Positions 48,822-59,797 of a stretch of DNA of 64,000 nt are shown here, piece after piece. This DNA comes from Burkholderiaceae bacterium (GTDB taxonomy: Bacteria; Pseudomonadota; Gammaproteobacteria; Burkholderiales; Burkholderiaceae_C): the NCBI GenBank assembly GCA_017992055.1, contig JAGOPK010000002.1, forward strand, positions 558,001 to 622,000. The letters run 5' to 3'. Made by a program: the position numbers and the translations under genes. Positions within the stretch are counted from its first letter, which is position 1. Every line of letters starts with the position of its first letter. The notes below the pieces were generated by a model. That model was not told where the DNA came from. It worked only from the letters and a program-made list of their open reading frames with translations, and did not search any database.

Positions 48822-49612
48822 CGCGCCAGCAGCTCCGTCTCGCTGTCGTCCTTCAGTGCGATGCCGGTGACGCGGCGGCGCAGCGCCTCGCGCAGCAGCC
48901 AGGCCAGGCGGCGCGCGGCCAGGTCGTAGGCCAGACCGCCGGGGCGGATGTTGCTGATGCAGTTGCGCTCGGCATCGCTGCGGCCCACGCAAGGGCTGAA
49001 GGTCAGGTAGGCGCCCAGGCTGTCGGGCGAGCTCAGGCCCGGGCGCTCGCCGATCAGCATCAGCGCGGCGCGTGCGCCCAGCAGCGCCCCCACCTCGTCG
49101 GCCAGGGCCACGCGGGCCTGGGTGGCGATGACCAGCGGCGCCAGCGTCGGTGCCGGGCCCGGGCTGCCGTCGAACACCGCACGCAGCGCCTGCAGCAGCG
49201 GCCGCACATGGCGCTGCACGGCCACGGCCGACAGGCCATCGCCGGCCACCACCACCAGATCGGGCGGCGGTGAGGACGGCACAGGCGCCGCGGCCTGCAG
49301 CATGGCCACGCTGTCATCGTCCAGGCGGCGGCCCCAGTCGGGCCGGCGCAGATAGGCGTCGCGCGTGGTCGCGCGGCTGGCCACGGCCAGCGTGGCCCAG
49401 CCGTCCTGTTGCAGTTCGGCGGCCAGGGCGTCGCCATCCAGCGGCACATGCACCGCATCGCGGGCCTGGGCATGGGCGGCGGCAAAGCGCAGCAGCTCGT
49501 GCGTGGGCAGGCTGGTGCCGGCGCGGCCGAGCGCGATGCGCGCCGGCGTGTGGCGGCGCAGTTCGGCCCAGGGGTCGGGCGGCGGATCGACGCCCACCAG
49601 ATCGTTGCTCAT
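48818..49612 (-). CDS. eutC: Ethanolamine ammonia-lyase, small subunit
   Basis: Forms the adenosylcobalamin-binding site with EutB; together they turn ethanolamine into acetaldehyde and ammonia. The 264-residue protein shows the family stretches LVVVAGDGLSAVAVQRHV near residue 120 and RPGLSSPDSLGAYLTFSP followed by GRSDAERNCISNIRPGGL near residue 200. It overlaps eutB by four bases and the HAD gene by four. There is no shell, eutA reactivase or aldehyde dehydrogenase of the classical eut operon here. Confidence 0.95.
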   Translation of the reverse strand: MSNDLVGVDPPPDPWAELRRHTPARIALGRAGTSLPTHELLRFAAAHAQARDAVHVPLDGDALAAELQQDGWATLAVASRATTRDAYLRRPDWGRRLDDDSVAMLQAAAPVPSSPPPDLVVVAGDGLSAVAVQRHVRPLLQALRAVFDGSPGPAPTLAPLVIATQARVALADEVGALLGARAALMLIGERPGLSSPDSLGAYLTFSPCVGRSDAERNCISNIRPGGLAYDLAARRLAWLLREALRRRVTGIALKDDSETELLAR

Positions 49613-51009
49613 GCACCCGCTCCATCGGCGGCGGCGGACAGGGCCAGCGCCAGCGGCGGCCGCGCCGCGGCCGGCAGCAGCCCGCCCTGCGCATCCGTCA
49701 GGCCCTGGCGCTGCAGCCAGGCCTCGAACTCGGGAGCGCGCTTCAGGCCCAGCAGCTGGCGCACGAACAGCGCGTCGTGGAACGAGGTGCTCTGGTAGTT
49801 CAGCATCACATCATCCGCGCCCGGCACGCCCATCATGAAGTTCAGCCCGCTGGCGGCCAGCAGCACCAGCAGGTTGTCCATGTCGTCGGAATCGGCCTCC
49901 GCATGGTTGGTGTAGCAGATGTCGCAGCCCATCGGCAGGCCCAGCAGCTTGCCGCAGAAATGGTCTTCCAGGCCGGCGCGCAGGATCTGCTTGCCGTCGT
50001 ACAGGTACTCGGGGCCGATGAAGCCGACCACGGTGTTGACCAGCAGCGGCCGGTAGCGCCGCGCCGCGCCATACACCCGCGCCTCGATCGTCTGCTGGTC
50101 CACGCCATGGTGGGCATGGGCCGACAGCGCACTGCCCTGGCCGGTCTCGAAATACATCAGGTTGTCGCCCAACGTGCCGCGCTTCAGCGCCAGCGCCGCG
50201 GCATGGGCTTCATCCAGCAGGGCCAGGCTGACACCGAAGCTCTTGTTCGCCGCTTCGGTGCCGGCAATCGATTGGAACACCAGGTCCACCGGCGCGCCCT
50301 GCTCGATGGCCTGCAGCGTATTGGTCACATGGGTCAGCACGCAGCTTTGCGTGGGCACCTGGTGGGTCTGGATCAGACCGTCGAGCTGCTTGAGCAGGCC
50401 CACCAAGGCCGGCACCGAATCCGCCGCCGGGTTGATGCCGATCACCGCATCGCCGGCGCCGTACATCAGGCCGTCCAGGATGCTGGCCAGGATGCCGGCC
50501 GGGCTGTCGGACGGGTGGTTGGGCTGCAGGCGCACGGCCAGGTGGCCGGGCAGGCCCAGGGTGTTGCGAAAGCGCGTGATCACGCGGCAGCGGCTGGCCA
50601 CCAGCATCAGGTCCTGGTTGCGCATCAGCTTGCTGACGGCGGCCACCATCTCGGGCATCAGGCCCGGCGCCAGCGCGGCCAGGGTCTCGGGCGTGGCGGC
50701 GTCGGACAGCAGCCAGTCGCGGAAAGCGCCCACCGTCAGGTGGGCCACCGGTTGAAAGGCCGCGGCATCGTGGCCGTCGATGATCAGGCGTGTGACCTCG
50801 TCGGCCTCGTAGGGCACGACCGCCTCGTTCAGAAAGCGCTGCAGCGGCACATCGGCCAGGGCCATGCGCGCGGCCACGCGCTGCTGGGCGCTGTGGGCCG
50901 CCACGCCGGCCAGTTCGTCGCCCGAGCGCGCCGGCGTGGCCTTGGCCAGCAGGTCGCGCAGGTCGGCGAAGGCGAAGGTTTCGCTGCCCAGCGTGGCGCG
51001 GTAGGCCAT
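49609..51009 (-). CDS. eutB: Ethanolamine ammonia-lyase, large subunit
   Basis: Catalytic subunit of the B12-dependent lyase. The 466-residue protein keeps the residues known to hold ethanolamine in the E. coli enzyme, almost at the same numbers: Arg160 and Gln162 in VRLQPNHPSD, Asn193 in VIGINP, and Glu288 in MYFETGQGS (287 in E. coli). The aspartate of GCDICYTNHAEAD is also kept. So a true ethanolamine lyase is expected, not one changed to a phosphonate substrate. Placement ten bases after phnW, inside an AEP operon, is unusual. Confidence 0.95.
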   Translation of the reverse strand: MAYRATLGSETFAFADLRDLLAKATPARSGDELAGVAAHSAQQRVAARMALADVPLQRFLNEAVVPYEADEVTRLIIDGHDAAAFQPVAHLTVGAFRDWLLSDAATPETLAALAPGLMPEMVAAVSKLMRNQDLMLVASRCRVITRFRNTLGLPGHLAVRLQPNHPSDSPAGILASILDGLMYGAGDAVIGINPAADSVPALVGLLKQLDGLIQTHQVPTQSCVLTHVTNTLQAIEQGAPVDLVFQSIAGTEAANKSFGVSLALLDEAHAAALALKRGTLGDNLMYFETGQGSALSAHAHHGVDQQTIEARVYGAARRYRPLLVNTVVGFIGPEYLYDGKQILRAGLEDHFCGKLLGLPMGCDICYTNHAEADSDDMDNLLVLLAASGLNFMMGVPGADDVMLNYQSTSFHDALFVRQLLGLKRAPEFEAWLQRQGLTDAQGGLLPAAARPPLALALSAAADGAGA

Positions 51010-51019
51010 GGCCCGGCTT

Positions 51020-52132
51020 TCAGCGCGGCTGGGTGGGAATGCCCATCTCGCGCAGCGTCTCGGCCACGGCGTGGACGGCTTGCTCCATCTCCAGCCGCGA
51101 GATCGCGCCGATGCAACCGACGCGGAAGGTCTCCACCGTGGTCAGCTTGCCGGGATAGAGCATGAAGCCGCGCTGCTTGGCCGCGGCATAGAAGCGCTTG
51201 AAGTCGTAGGCCGGGTGCTCGGGCGCATGGAAGGTGACGATGATCGGCGCCTGGTGCTCGGGCTTCAGGAAGGGCTTCAGGCCGATGGCCTGCATGCCGT
51301 CGATCAGCGTGCGGCAGTTGTCCTCGTAGCGCGCCAGGCGGGCGGCCTGGCCGCCTTCCTCGACGAACTGCGTGATGGCCTCGGCCAGCGCCACCACCAC
51401 ATGCGTGGGTGGGGTGAAGCGCCACTGGCCGGTCTTCTCCATGTAGCTGTGCTGGTCGTGCAGGTCCATCGCCAGGCTCTGGCTGTTTCCGGCGCAGCCG
51501 TCCAGGATGGCCTTGCGGATGAAGACGAAGCCCATGCCCGGCACGCCCTCCAGGCACTTGCCGCTGGCGGCGATCAGCGCATCGAAGCGCAGCTCGCGCG
51601 CATCGATGGGCAGGGCCCCCAGGCTGGACATGGCATCGACGATCAGGCCCTTGCCATGGCGCTCGCACACCGCGCCCACGGCATTCAGCGGGTTCAGCAC
51701 GCCGGCACCGGTCTCGCAATGGATCATCACCACATGGGTGATGCCGGGGTCCGCGCGCAGTTGTGCGTCCACGGCCTCGGCACACACCGGCGCATCCTCG
51801 GCAAAGCCCAGCACGCTGCAGCGCCGGCCCATCATCTGCGTGAGCCTGGCGGCACGCTTGCAGTAGGCGCCGTTGTCCAGCACCAGCACATGGCCGTCGC
51901 GCGGCACCACGGTGGCCACGGCCGCCTCGACGCTGAAGGTGCCGCTGCCCTGCAGCGGCACCACCACATGGCTGTGCTGGCCATGCACGATGTCCAGCAA
52001 ACGGCTGCGCACGCCGGCGGTGACAGCATTGAAGTCGGCGTCCCACGAGCCCCAGTCGTGCAGCATGGCCAGCTTGGTGCGCAGCGTGGTGGTCAGCGGT
52101 CCGGGGGTCAGCAGGATGCGGTCGCGGTCCAT
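51020..52132 (-). CDS. phnW: 2-Aminoethylphosphonate--pyruvate transaminase
   Basis: Moves the amino group of AEP to pyruvate, giving phosphonoacetaldehyde and alanine. The 370-residue class V PLP enzyme starts [16 protein letters not shown] and has Asp166 ([10 protein letters not shown]) under the cofactor and the Schiff-base Lys192 ([15 protein letters not shown]). AAGGAG stands six bases before the ATG. It follows the ABC transporter genes by 17 bases and precedes eutB by ten. Its product is the substrate of PhnY, encoded in the divergent operon. Confidence 0.96.
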   Translation of the reverse strand: MDRDRILLTPGPLTTTLRTKLAMLHDWGSWDADFNAVTAGVRSRLLDIVHGQHSHVVVPLQGSGTFSVEAAVATVVPRDGHVLVLDNGAYCKRAARLTQMMGRRCSVLGFAEDAPVCAEAVDAQLRADPGITHVVMIHCETGAGVLNPLNAVGAVCERHGKGLIVDAMSSLGALPIDARELRFDALIAASGKCLEGVPGMGFVFIRKAILDGCAGNSQSLAMDLHDQHSYMEKTGQWRFTPPTHVVVALAEAITQFVEEGGQAARLARYEDNCRTLIDGMQAIGLKPFLKPEHQAPIIVTFHAPEHPAYDFKRFYAAAKQRGFMLYPGKLTTVETFRVGCIGAISRLEMEQAVHAVAETLREMGIPTQPR

Positions 52133-52149
52133 CGCGGTCTCCTTGGGGT

Positions 52150-53853
52150 TCAGGCCTTCCAGCCTTGGGTGCGGCGGTCCACCCACCAGGCCAGCAGGCC
52201 GAACAGCGCCATCGCCAGCGCCGAGGCGGCGGTGATCAGCACCGCCATCGCGGCGGCGGGGCCGATCTCGCCGGCTTCGTCGAGGTTCAGGATGGCGATG
52301 GCCGCGACCTTGGTTTCGGGCGTGTAGAGGAACACCACGGCCGAGATCGTGGTCATGGCGTTGATGAAAAAATAGCGCGCGATGTCCACCAGGGCCGGCG
52401 TGCAGATCGGCAGCGTGACACGCCGGAAGGTGACCCAGAACGGCACCTTCAGCGAAGCCGACACGGCCTCGAACTCGGCGTCCAGTGCCTTCAGGGCGGT
52501 CACCGCCGTCAGGTGGCCGGTGGTGTAGAAATGGGCGATGGTGCACAGCGTCAGCAGCGCCATCGTGTGGTACAGCCCGTTCAGCGGATTGCCCGGCGCA
52601 TTGAAGAAGAAGATGTAGCCCAGGCCCAGCACCAGGCCGGGCACGGCCATCGGCAGCATGGCCAGCAGGCGCACGGCGCTGCGCAGCGGGCCCGCGCCAT
52701 CGGTCTTTTCCAGCAGGTAGGCGCCTGCAAACACCGCGGCCGTGCCGAACACGGCCGTGCCGGCGGCCATGCTCAGGCTGTTGACGAAGGCCGCGCCCAC
52801 CTCGGCATCCACCAGGCCCATCGCATAGTGGTTCAGCGTGGGCGCCAGGTTGTAGGGCCAGAAGCTGGCGAAGGATGCAAACACGGCCATGCCCATCATC
52901 GCCAGCACCAGGGCCGCGATCAGCGCGCAGTACAGCGTGGCCAGCGCATCGCGCCAGGGCTTGCGCGCCGGGCGGTAAGGCACGGCGCGGGCGGTGAGCA
53001 AGGCCGTCTGGCGGCCGGCCACCCAGCGGTCGACCGCAAAGGTCAGCACCGCCGGCGCCAGCAGCAGCAGGGCCACCACCGCGCCGCGCTGGAAGTCCTG
53101 CTGGCCGATGACCAGCTTGAAGACATCGGTGGCCAGCATGTTGAAGTTGCCGCCGATGACCTTGGGGATGCCGAAGTCGGTGACCACCAGGGTGAAGCTG
53201 ACCAGGGCGGCCGAGATCAGGCCGTACTTGGCGCCCGGCAATGTGATGGTGAAGAAGCGCCGCCAGGTGCTGGTGCCCATGGCCGCGGCGGCCTCGTACA
53301 GCCGGCCGTCGGCGGTGTTCAGCGCGGTGACCAGGATCATCAGCGCATGCGGAAACACCGCAAAGCACTCGGCCACCACGATGCCCGGCGCGCCGTAGAT
53401 GGACGCTATGCCCAGGCCCTGCATCCAGGCCTTGAGCACGCCCTGGTTGCCAAACCAGTAGATCAGCGAGATCGCCGACAGCAGCGACGGCGCCAGCAGC
53501 GGCAGCAGGGTGATGCCGCGCCACAGCGGCTTGGCCGGCAGGCGCGTGCGCCGCAGCGCATAGGCAAAGCCGAAGGCCAGCGGCACGGTGATGACGGTGA
53601 CCAGGGCCGACACCCAGACGCTGTTGGCCAGCGAATCCAGCAGCGCCGGCGTTTGCGCATAGGCAATGAAGTTGGCCAGGCCGACCCAGTGGCCCTGGGC
53701 GTCCTGCAGGGCCTGGCCCAGGATGGCCAGCAACGGCGCCGCCAGGAACACCAGCAGGGCCAGCAGCACCGCGGCCAGGGCCGCATGGGCGGCGTACTGG
53801 GTGGGATCGGTGCGCAGGCGCAGATCGGGCGCCACCCGCAGTCCGATGCTCAT
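52150..53853 (-). CDS. 2-Aminoethylphosphonate ABC transporter, fused two-domain permease
   Basis: A 567-residue inner membrane protein with about 12 helices and two binding-protein-dependent permease domains (about residues 60-270 and 330-560). Each has an EAA loop for the ATPase: [22 protein letters not shown] in the first and [21 protein letters not shown] in the second. It corresponds to the fused PhnU-type AEP permease of Burkholderiales, so no separate second permease gene is needed. The ATG at 53853 is preferred over an upstream frame that overlaps the ATPase gene. Confidence 0.92.
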   Translation of the reverse strand: MSIGLRVAPDLRLRTDPTQYAAHAALAAVLLALLVFLAAPLLAILGQALQDAQGHWVGLANFIAYAQTPALLDSLANSVWVSALVTVITVPLAFGFAYALRRTRLPAKPLWRGITLLPLLAPSLLSAISLIYWFGNQGVLKAWMQGLGIASIYGAPGIVVAECFAVFPHALMILVTALNTADGRLYEAAAAMGTSTWRRFFTITLPGAKYGLISAALVSFTLVVTDFGIPKVIGGNFNMLATDVFKLVIGQQDFQRGAVVALLLLAPAVLTFAVDRWVAGRQTALLTARAVPYRPARKPWRDALATLYCALIAALVLAMMGMAVFASFASFWPYNLAPTLNHYAMGLVDAEVGAAFVNSLSMAAGTAVFGTAAVFAGAYLLEKTDGAGPLRSAVRLLAMLPMAVPGLVLGLGYIFFFNAPGNPLNGLYHTMALLTLCTIAHFYTTGHLTAVTALKALDAEFEAVSASLKVPFWVTFRRVTLPICTPALVDIARYFFINAMTTISAVVFLYTPETKVAAIAILNLDEAGEIGPAAAMAVLITAASALAMALFGLLAWWVDRRTQGWKA

Positions 53854-53885
53854 GTCGGCCCCTCGTCCGCCGGGTACGACGGCCG

Positions 53886-53900
53886 ATCCCCCAAGGGGAT
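53886..53900. repeat. Intercistronic GC hairpin (REP-like stretch)
   Basis: In the 88-base gap between the ATPase and permease genes, ATCCCC and GGGGAT pair across three bases (53886-53900). The rest of the gap is a GC-rich run of a kind I associate with repeated intergenic elements in this order. It is the only sizeable gap in an otherwise overlapping operon, so it could tune the ratio of ATPase to permease. Confidence 0.4.
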
Positions 53901-53941
53901 GGCGGTCCGGCTTGGGAGCGGCCCGGCGCTCGTCCCGCCCC

Positions 53942-55033
53942 TCATGCAAACACCCTCAGCCGCTCGGGCAGCAGCTTCAGCGGCAGGCGCGAGCCGATCT
54001 GCAGCCGCTGCTCGGCCAGGAAGTTCAGCGACAGCACCACGTCCAGCCGCTGGTCGGCCAGGGCCTCGCCGCCCACGGTGACCAGGCAGTACGAGCCCAG
54101 GAACTCGATGCGCTCGATGGCGGCCTCGAAGACATTGGCGTCGCCCTCGGCGATGGGCCGGGCCAGCACGTCCTCGGGGCGCAGGTAGACGGTGACCTGC
54201 TCGCCGGCCGCGCCATGGCCGGCCAGACCGTTGCCAACGAAGGGCGTGGCGCCGATGCGCAGCCGGCCATCGGCCTGGCGCTGGGCCTGCACCGCATTGA
54301 TGCGGCCGACGAAGTCGGCCACGAAGGGCGTGGCCGGCTCGCGGTAGACCTGCATCGGCGTGCCCACCTGCTCGATCGCGCCCTGGTTCATCACCACGAT
54401 GCGGTCGGCCACCGACAGCGCCTCTTCCTGGTCGTGCGTGACCATGATGGTGGTCACGCCCAGCTGGCGCTGCAGGGCCTTGATCTCCTGGCGCAGGTGC
54501 ACGCGCACGATGGCGTCCAGCGCCGACAGCGGCTCGTCCAGCAGCAGCAGGCCCGGCGAGGTGGCCAGTGCCCGCGCCAGGGCCACGCGCTGCTGCTGGC
54601 CGCCCGACATCTGGGCCGGGAACTTGGCCGCGCTGCCGGGCAGGCCCACCAGGGCCAGCAACTGCTCGACGCGCTGGCGCACCTGCTCGCGCGGCTGGCG
54701 CCGATTCACCAGGCCATAGGCCACGTTGTCGGCCACGCTGAGGTTGGGGAACAGCGCATACGACTGGAACACGATGCCGTAGTCGCGTCGCGCCGGCGGC
54801 AGCGTGCTGATCTCGCGCCCGTCCTGCCACAGCCGGCCGGCGCTCTGCGCCTCCAGCCCGGCGATCACCCGCAGCAGCGTGGTCTTGCCGCAGCCCGAGG
54901 GACCGAGGAAGCAGACGAACTCGCCCTTGGCGATGCTGAGATCAATGCCCTTCAGCGCCTCGAAGCTGCCGTAGTGCTTGCGCACCCCGTCCAGCCTCAG
55001 GTAGGCCGCAGGCGGCGGCACCGGCAGGTTCAC
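53942..55033 (-). CDS. phnT: 2-Aminoethylphosphonate ABC transporter, ATP-binding subunit
   Basis: A 363-residue ATPase with Walker A GPSGCGKTTLLRVIAGLE, the signature MSGGQQQRVALARAL, Walker B LLLLDEPLSALD and the switch histidine in VTHDQEEAL, then a C-terminal TOBE domain (LRPEDVL). The GTG at 55033 was chosen because it forms a GTGA overlap with the phnS stop, as elsewhere in this operon; an ATG twelve codons upstream would overlap phnS by 40 bases. Energises AEP uptake with the fused permease. Confidence 0.92.
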   Translation of the reverse strand: MNLPVPPPAAYLRLDGVRKHYGSFEALKGIDLSIAKGEFVCFLGPSGCGKTTLLRVIAGLEAQSAGRLWQDGREISTLPPARRDYGIVFQSYALFPNLSVADNVAYGLVNRRQPREQVRQRVEQLLALVGLPGSAAKFPAQMSGGQQQRVALARALATSPGLLLLDEPLSALDAIVRVHLRQEIKALQRQLGVTTIMVTHDQEEALSVADRIVVMNQGAIEQVGTPMQVYREPATPFVADFVGRINAVQAQRQADGRLRIGATPFVGNGLAGHGAAGEQVTVYLRPEDVLARPIAEGDANVFEAAIERIEFLGSYCLVTVGGEALADQRLDVVLSLNFLAEQRLQIGSRLPLKLLPERLRVFA

Positions 55034-56082
55034 CGCTTTTCCGACTTGGCGCTGTAGCGCTTGTTCCACTCGGCCAGCACGCGCTCGCGGTTCTCGGCGG
55101 CGACGTTGAAGTCCAGCTTCACCAGGCGCGCCTCATAGTCCTTGGGCACGTTGGCCAGCGGCGCGGCCACGCCGGGCTGGGCGGTGATGGCGAAGTTCTT
55201 GCCGTACAGCAGCATCGCGTCCTTGCTGCTGGCCCAGTCGGCCAGCTTCTTGGCCGCGTCCAGCTTCTTCGTGCCCTTGTGGATGGCAAAGGCCTCCAGG
55301 TCCCAGCCCAGGCCTTCCTTCGGGAACACCAGGTCGATGGGCGCGCCCTTGGCCTTGTTGCTGTTGGCGCGGTACTCGAAGCTGATGCCGACCACGTACT
55401 CGCCGCTGGCGGCCATGTTGCAGGGCTTGCTGCCGCTGTGCGTGTACTGGGCGATGTTCTCGTGCAGGCCGTCCATGTACTTCCAGCCGCCGCCCTTGCC
55501 GTTGTCGTCGCCCCACAGCGCCAGCCAGGCCGTGACGTCGAAGTAGCCGGTGCCCGAACTGGCCGGGTTGGGCATCACGATCTGGCCCTTGTAGGCGGGC
55601 TTGAGCAGGTCCTTCCAGGTCTCGGGCTTGGGGATGCCCTTCTTCTGCGCCTCCACGGTGTTGAAGCACAGGGTGGCGCCCCACACGTCCATGCCGAACC
55701 AGGCCGGCGGATTTTTCTTGTCGCGGTACTGCGACATGATGGCATCGATGTTCAGCGGCTTGTACGGCTCGAGCATGCCGTTCTTGTCCAGCAGGGCCAG
55801 GCTGGACGCGGCCACGCCCATCACCGCATCGGCCTGCGGATTGGCCTTCTCGGCCAGCAGCTTGGCGGTGATGACGCCGGTGGAATCACGCACCCACTTG
55901 ATTTCGATGTCGGGGTGGACCTTGTTGAAGCCTTCCTGATAGGCCTTGAGCTGGTCGGTCTCGAGTGCGGTGTAGACCAGCAGCTGGGCCTTTTGCGCGG
56001 CGGCCGGGCCGGCGGCCAGGGCCAGCAGCGCCGCAGCGCAGACAAGGGTGGAAACGGTGAACGGGCGGCGCGGCAGCGTCAT
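55030..56082 (-). CDS. phnS: 2-Aminoethylphosphonate-binding periplasmic protein
   Basis: The 350-residue binding protein of the AEP importer. A signal peptide of about 30 residues (MTLPRRPFTVSTLVCAAALL, cleavage after PAAAQ or nearby) is followed by an iron/AEP-type class of extracellular solute-binding fold, with VYTALETDQLKAYQEGFNK at the mature start and NPASSGTGYFDVTAWLAL in the middle. AGGAGA is six bases before the ATG at 56082. It is the first gene of the minus-strand operon and faces phnR across a 199-base gap that holds the palindromic operator. Confidence 0.92.
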   Translation of the reverse strand: MTLPRRPFTVSTLVCAAALLALAAGPAAAQKAQLLVYTALETDQLKAYQEGFNKVHPDIEIKWVRDSTGVITAKLLAEKANPQADAVMGVAASSLALLDKNGMLEPYKPLNIDAIMSQYRDKKNPPAWFGMDVWGATLCFNTVEAQKKGIPKPETWKDLLKPAYKGQIVMPNPASSGTGYFDVTAWLALWGDDNGKGGGWKYMDGLHENIAQYTHSGSKPCNMAASGEYVVGISFEYRANSNKAKGAPIDLVFPKEGLGWDLEAFAIHKGTKKLDAAKKLADWASSKDAMLLYGKNFAITAQPGVAAPLANVPKDYEARLVKLDFNVAAENRERVLAEWNKRYSAKSEKR

Positions 56083-56220
56083 GGTTTTCTCCTGGCTGGT
56101 TCCCGCTTTTGGGTGGGGGAACGGACGTTGGGACACAAACCGCTGAGCATGGGCCGCCGATCGTGACGGCACGATGACCGGCTGCGGGCTGGGCTTCATC
56201 TTCTGCGGCTCCGTATCAGT

Positions 56221-56254
56221 TTGTCAACGGTTTTTGGCAGATTGTTGACAATCT
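56221..56254. promoter_or_regulatory. Paired palindromes, probable PhnR operator between the two phn operons
   Basis: AGATTGT-TG-ACAATCT at 56239-56254 is a perfect 16-base palindrome of the TTGT...ACAA type bound by GntR/FadR-class regulators. TTGTCAAC at 56221-56228 and GTTGACAA at 56244-56251 also pair, giving a second inverted repeat. TTGACA at 56245-56250, with TCCAAT 17 bases on, could be the phnR promoter, so binding would block it. The minus-strand TTGACA at 56227-56222 may serve phnS, but I see no good -10 for it. Confidence 0.65.
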
Positions 56255-56281
56255 ACGATCTGGCGCGTCCAATCGATCTCC

Positions 56282-58325
<2,044 letters not shown>

Positions 58326-58338
58326 GCGGAGGCTGACG

Positions 58339-59772
58339 ATGGAACCCCGCCATGAGGGCCTGCGCATCGCCGGCGAGACCGTGGGCGCCGGCCGGCCCGA
58401 GCACATCGCCGTGCGCCATCCCTACAGCGGCCAGCTCGTGGGCACGGTGCCCAAGGCCACGCTGGCCGAGGTGCGGCGTGCCTACGACATCGCGCGCGGC
58501 TACAAGGCCAGGCTGTCGCGCTTCGAGCGCAGCGCCATCCTCAACCGCGCCGCCGACGCGGTGCGCACGCGGCACGACGAGATCGCCACGCTGATCACCG
58601 CCGAATCGGGCCTGTGCCTGAAGGACAGCCTGTACGAGACCGGCCGCGTGGCCGACGTGCTGATGTTCGGCGCCATCGAGGTGCTGAAGGACGACGGCCA
58701 GACCTTCAGCTGCGACATCACGCCGCATGGCCGCAAGCGCCGCGTCTACACCCAGCGCGACCCGCTGCTGGGCGTGATCACCGCCATCACGCCGTTCAAC
58801 CACCCGATGAACCAGGTGGCGCACAAGGTCGTGCCCAGCATCGCCACCAACAACCGCATGGTGCTCAAGCCCAGCGAGAAGGTGCCGCTATCGGCCCTGC
58901 TGTTTGCCGACCTCCTGTATGCCGCCGGCCTGCCACCCGAGATGCTGAGCGTGCTCACCGGCGACCCGCGCGAGATTGCCGACGAGCTGCTGACCCACCC
59001 GGCGGTGGACCTGATCACCTTCACCGGCGGCGTGGCCATCGGCAAGCACATCGCGGCCCGCGCCGGCTACCGGCGCATGGTGCTGGAGCTGGGCGGCAAC
59101 GACCCCATCATCGTGATGGACGATGCCGACCTCGACGAAGCCAGCACGCTGGCGGTCAGCGGCAGCTACAAGAACTCGGGCCAGCGCTGCACCGCGGTCA
59201 AGCGCATGCTGGTGCATGAGAAGGTGGCGGCGGCCTTCACCGATGCGGTGGTCGAGAAGACCCGGGCCTGGAAATACGGCGATCCCTTCGATGCCGGCAA
59301 TGACATGGGCACGGTCATCGACGAGGCTGCGGCGCGGCTGTTCGAGCAGCGCGTGGACCAGGCCATCGCCCAGGGCGCGCGCCTGCTCACCGGCCACCGG
59401 CGCGAAGGCGCGCTGTACGCGCCCACGGTGATCGACCGCGTGCGCCCCGAGATGACCTTGGTGCACGAAGAGACCTTCGGCCCGGTGTCGCCGATCATCA
59501 CTTTCAGCTCGGTGGACGATGCCATCGCCATCGTCAACGGCACGGCCTACGGCCTGTCGTCGTCGCTGTGCACGCAGCGGCTGGATGTCATCACCCGCTT
59601 CGTCGACGAGTTGCACGTGGGCACGGTGAACGTGCGCGAGGTGCCCGGCTACCGCCTGGAGCTGACACCCTTTGGCGGTATCAAGGATTCCGGCCTGGGC
59701 TACAAGGAGGGCGTGCAGGAAGCGATGAAGAGCTTCTGCAACACCAAGACCTACTCTCTGCCGTGGAACTGA
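58339..59772 (+). CDS. phnY: Phosphonoacetaldehyde dehydrogenase
   Basis: Oxidises phosphonoacetaldehyde to phosphonoacetate with NAD. The 477-residue aldehyde dehydrogenase has the catalytic Cys284 in GQRCTAVKRM, the glutamate in LELGGNDPII and the nucleotide stretch FTGGVAIGKHI. It must not be confused with the unrelated iron oxygenase also named PhnY. It links PhnW (minus operon) to PhnA. With no acetaldehyde dehydrogenase beside eutBC, a side activity on acetaldehyde is imaginable but unsupported. Confidence 0.95.
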   Translation: MEPRHEGLRIAGETVGAGRPEHIAVRHPYSGQLVGTVPKATLAEVRRAYDIARGYKARLSRFERSAILNRAADAVRTRHDEIATLITAESGLCLKDSLYETGRVADVLMFGAIEVLKDDGQTFSCDITPHGRKRRVYTQRDPLLGVITAITPFNHPMNQVAHKVVPSIATNNRMVLKPSEKVPLSALLFADLLYAAGLPPEMLSVLTGDPREIADELLTHPAVDLITFTGGVAIGKHIAARAGYRRMVLELGGNDPIIVMDDADLDEASTLAVSGSYKNSGQRCTAVKRMLVHEKVAAAFTDAVVEKTRAWKYGDPFDAGNDMGTVIDEAAARLFEQRVDQAIAQGARLLTGHRREGALYAPTVIDRVRPEMTLVHEETFGPVSPIITFSSVDDAIAIVNGTAYGLSSSLCTQRLDVITRFVDELHVGTVNVREVPGYRLELTPFGGIKDSGLGYKEGVQEAMKSFCNTKTYSLPWN

Positions 59773-59797
59773 CGCTGTCCGGCCACCGAGGCCCGCC

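Noticed and set aside
49609-51009. EutB changed to act on aminoethylphosphonate.
   Set aside because: The ethanolamine-binding residues of the E. coli enzyme are all kept, so there is no sequence sign of a changed substrate.
51009-51020. A cobalamin riboswitch or separate promoter before eutB, expected for a B12-dependent enzyme.
   Set aside because: Only ten bases separate phnW from eutB, which leaves no room for either. A search by eye of the 56083-56281 operon leader also shows no B12-box-like element.
56083-56281. A Pho box (CTGTCAT-type direct repeats) upstream of the phosphonate operons.
   Set aside because: No such repeat is visible; only the TTGTCAAC/GTTGACAA palindromes are there.
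58339-59772. phnY as the hydroxylase partner that would supply the PhnZ-like enzyme.
   Set aside because: This PhnY is an NAD aldehyde dehydrogenase with GQRCTAVKRM cysteine, not the 2-oxoglutarate/iron oxygenase of the same name. The hydroxylase is absent from the window.
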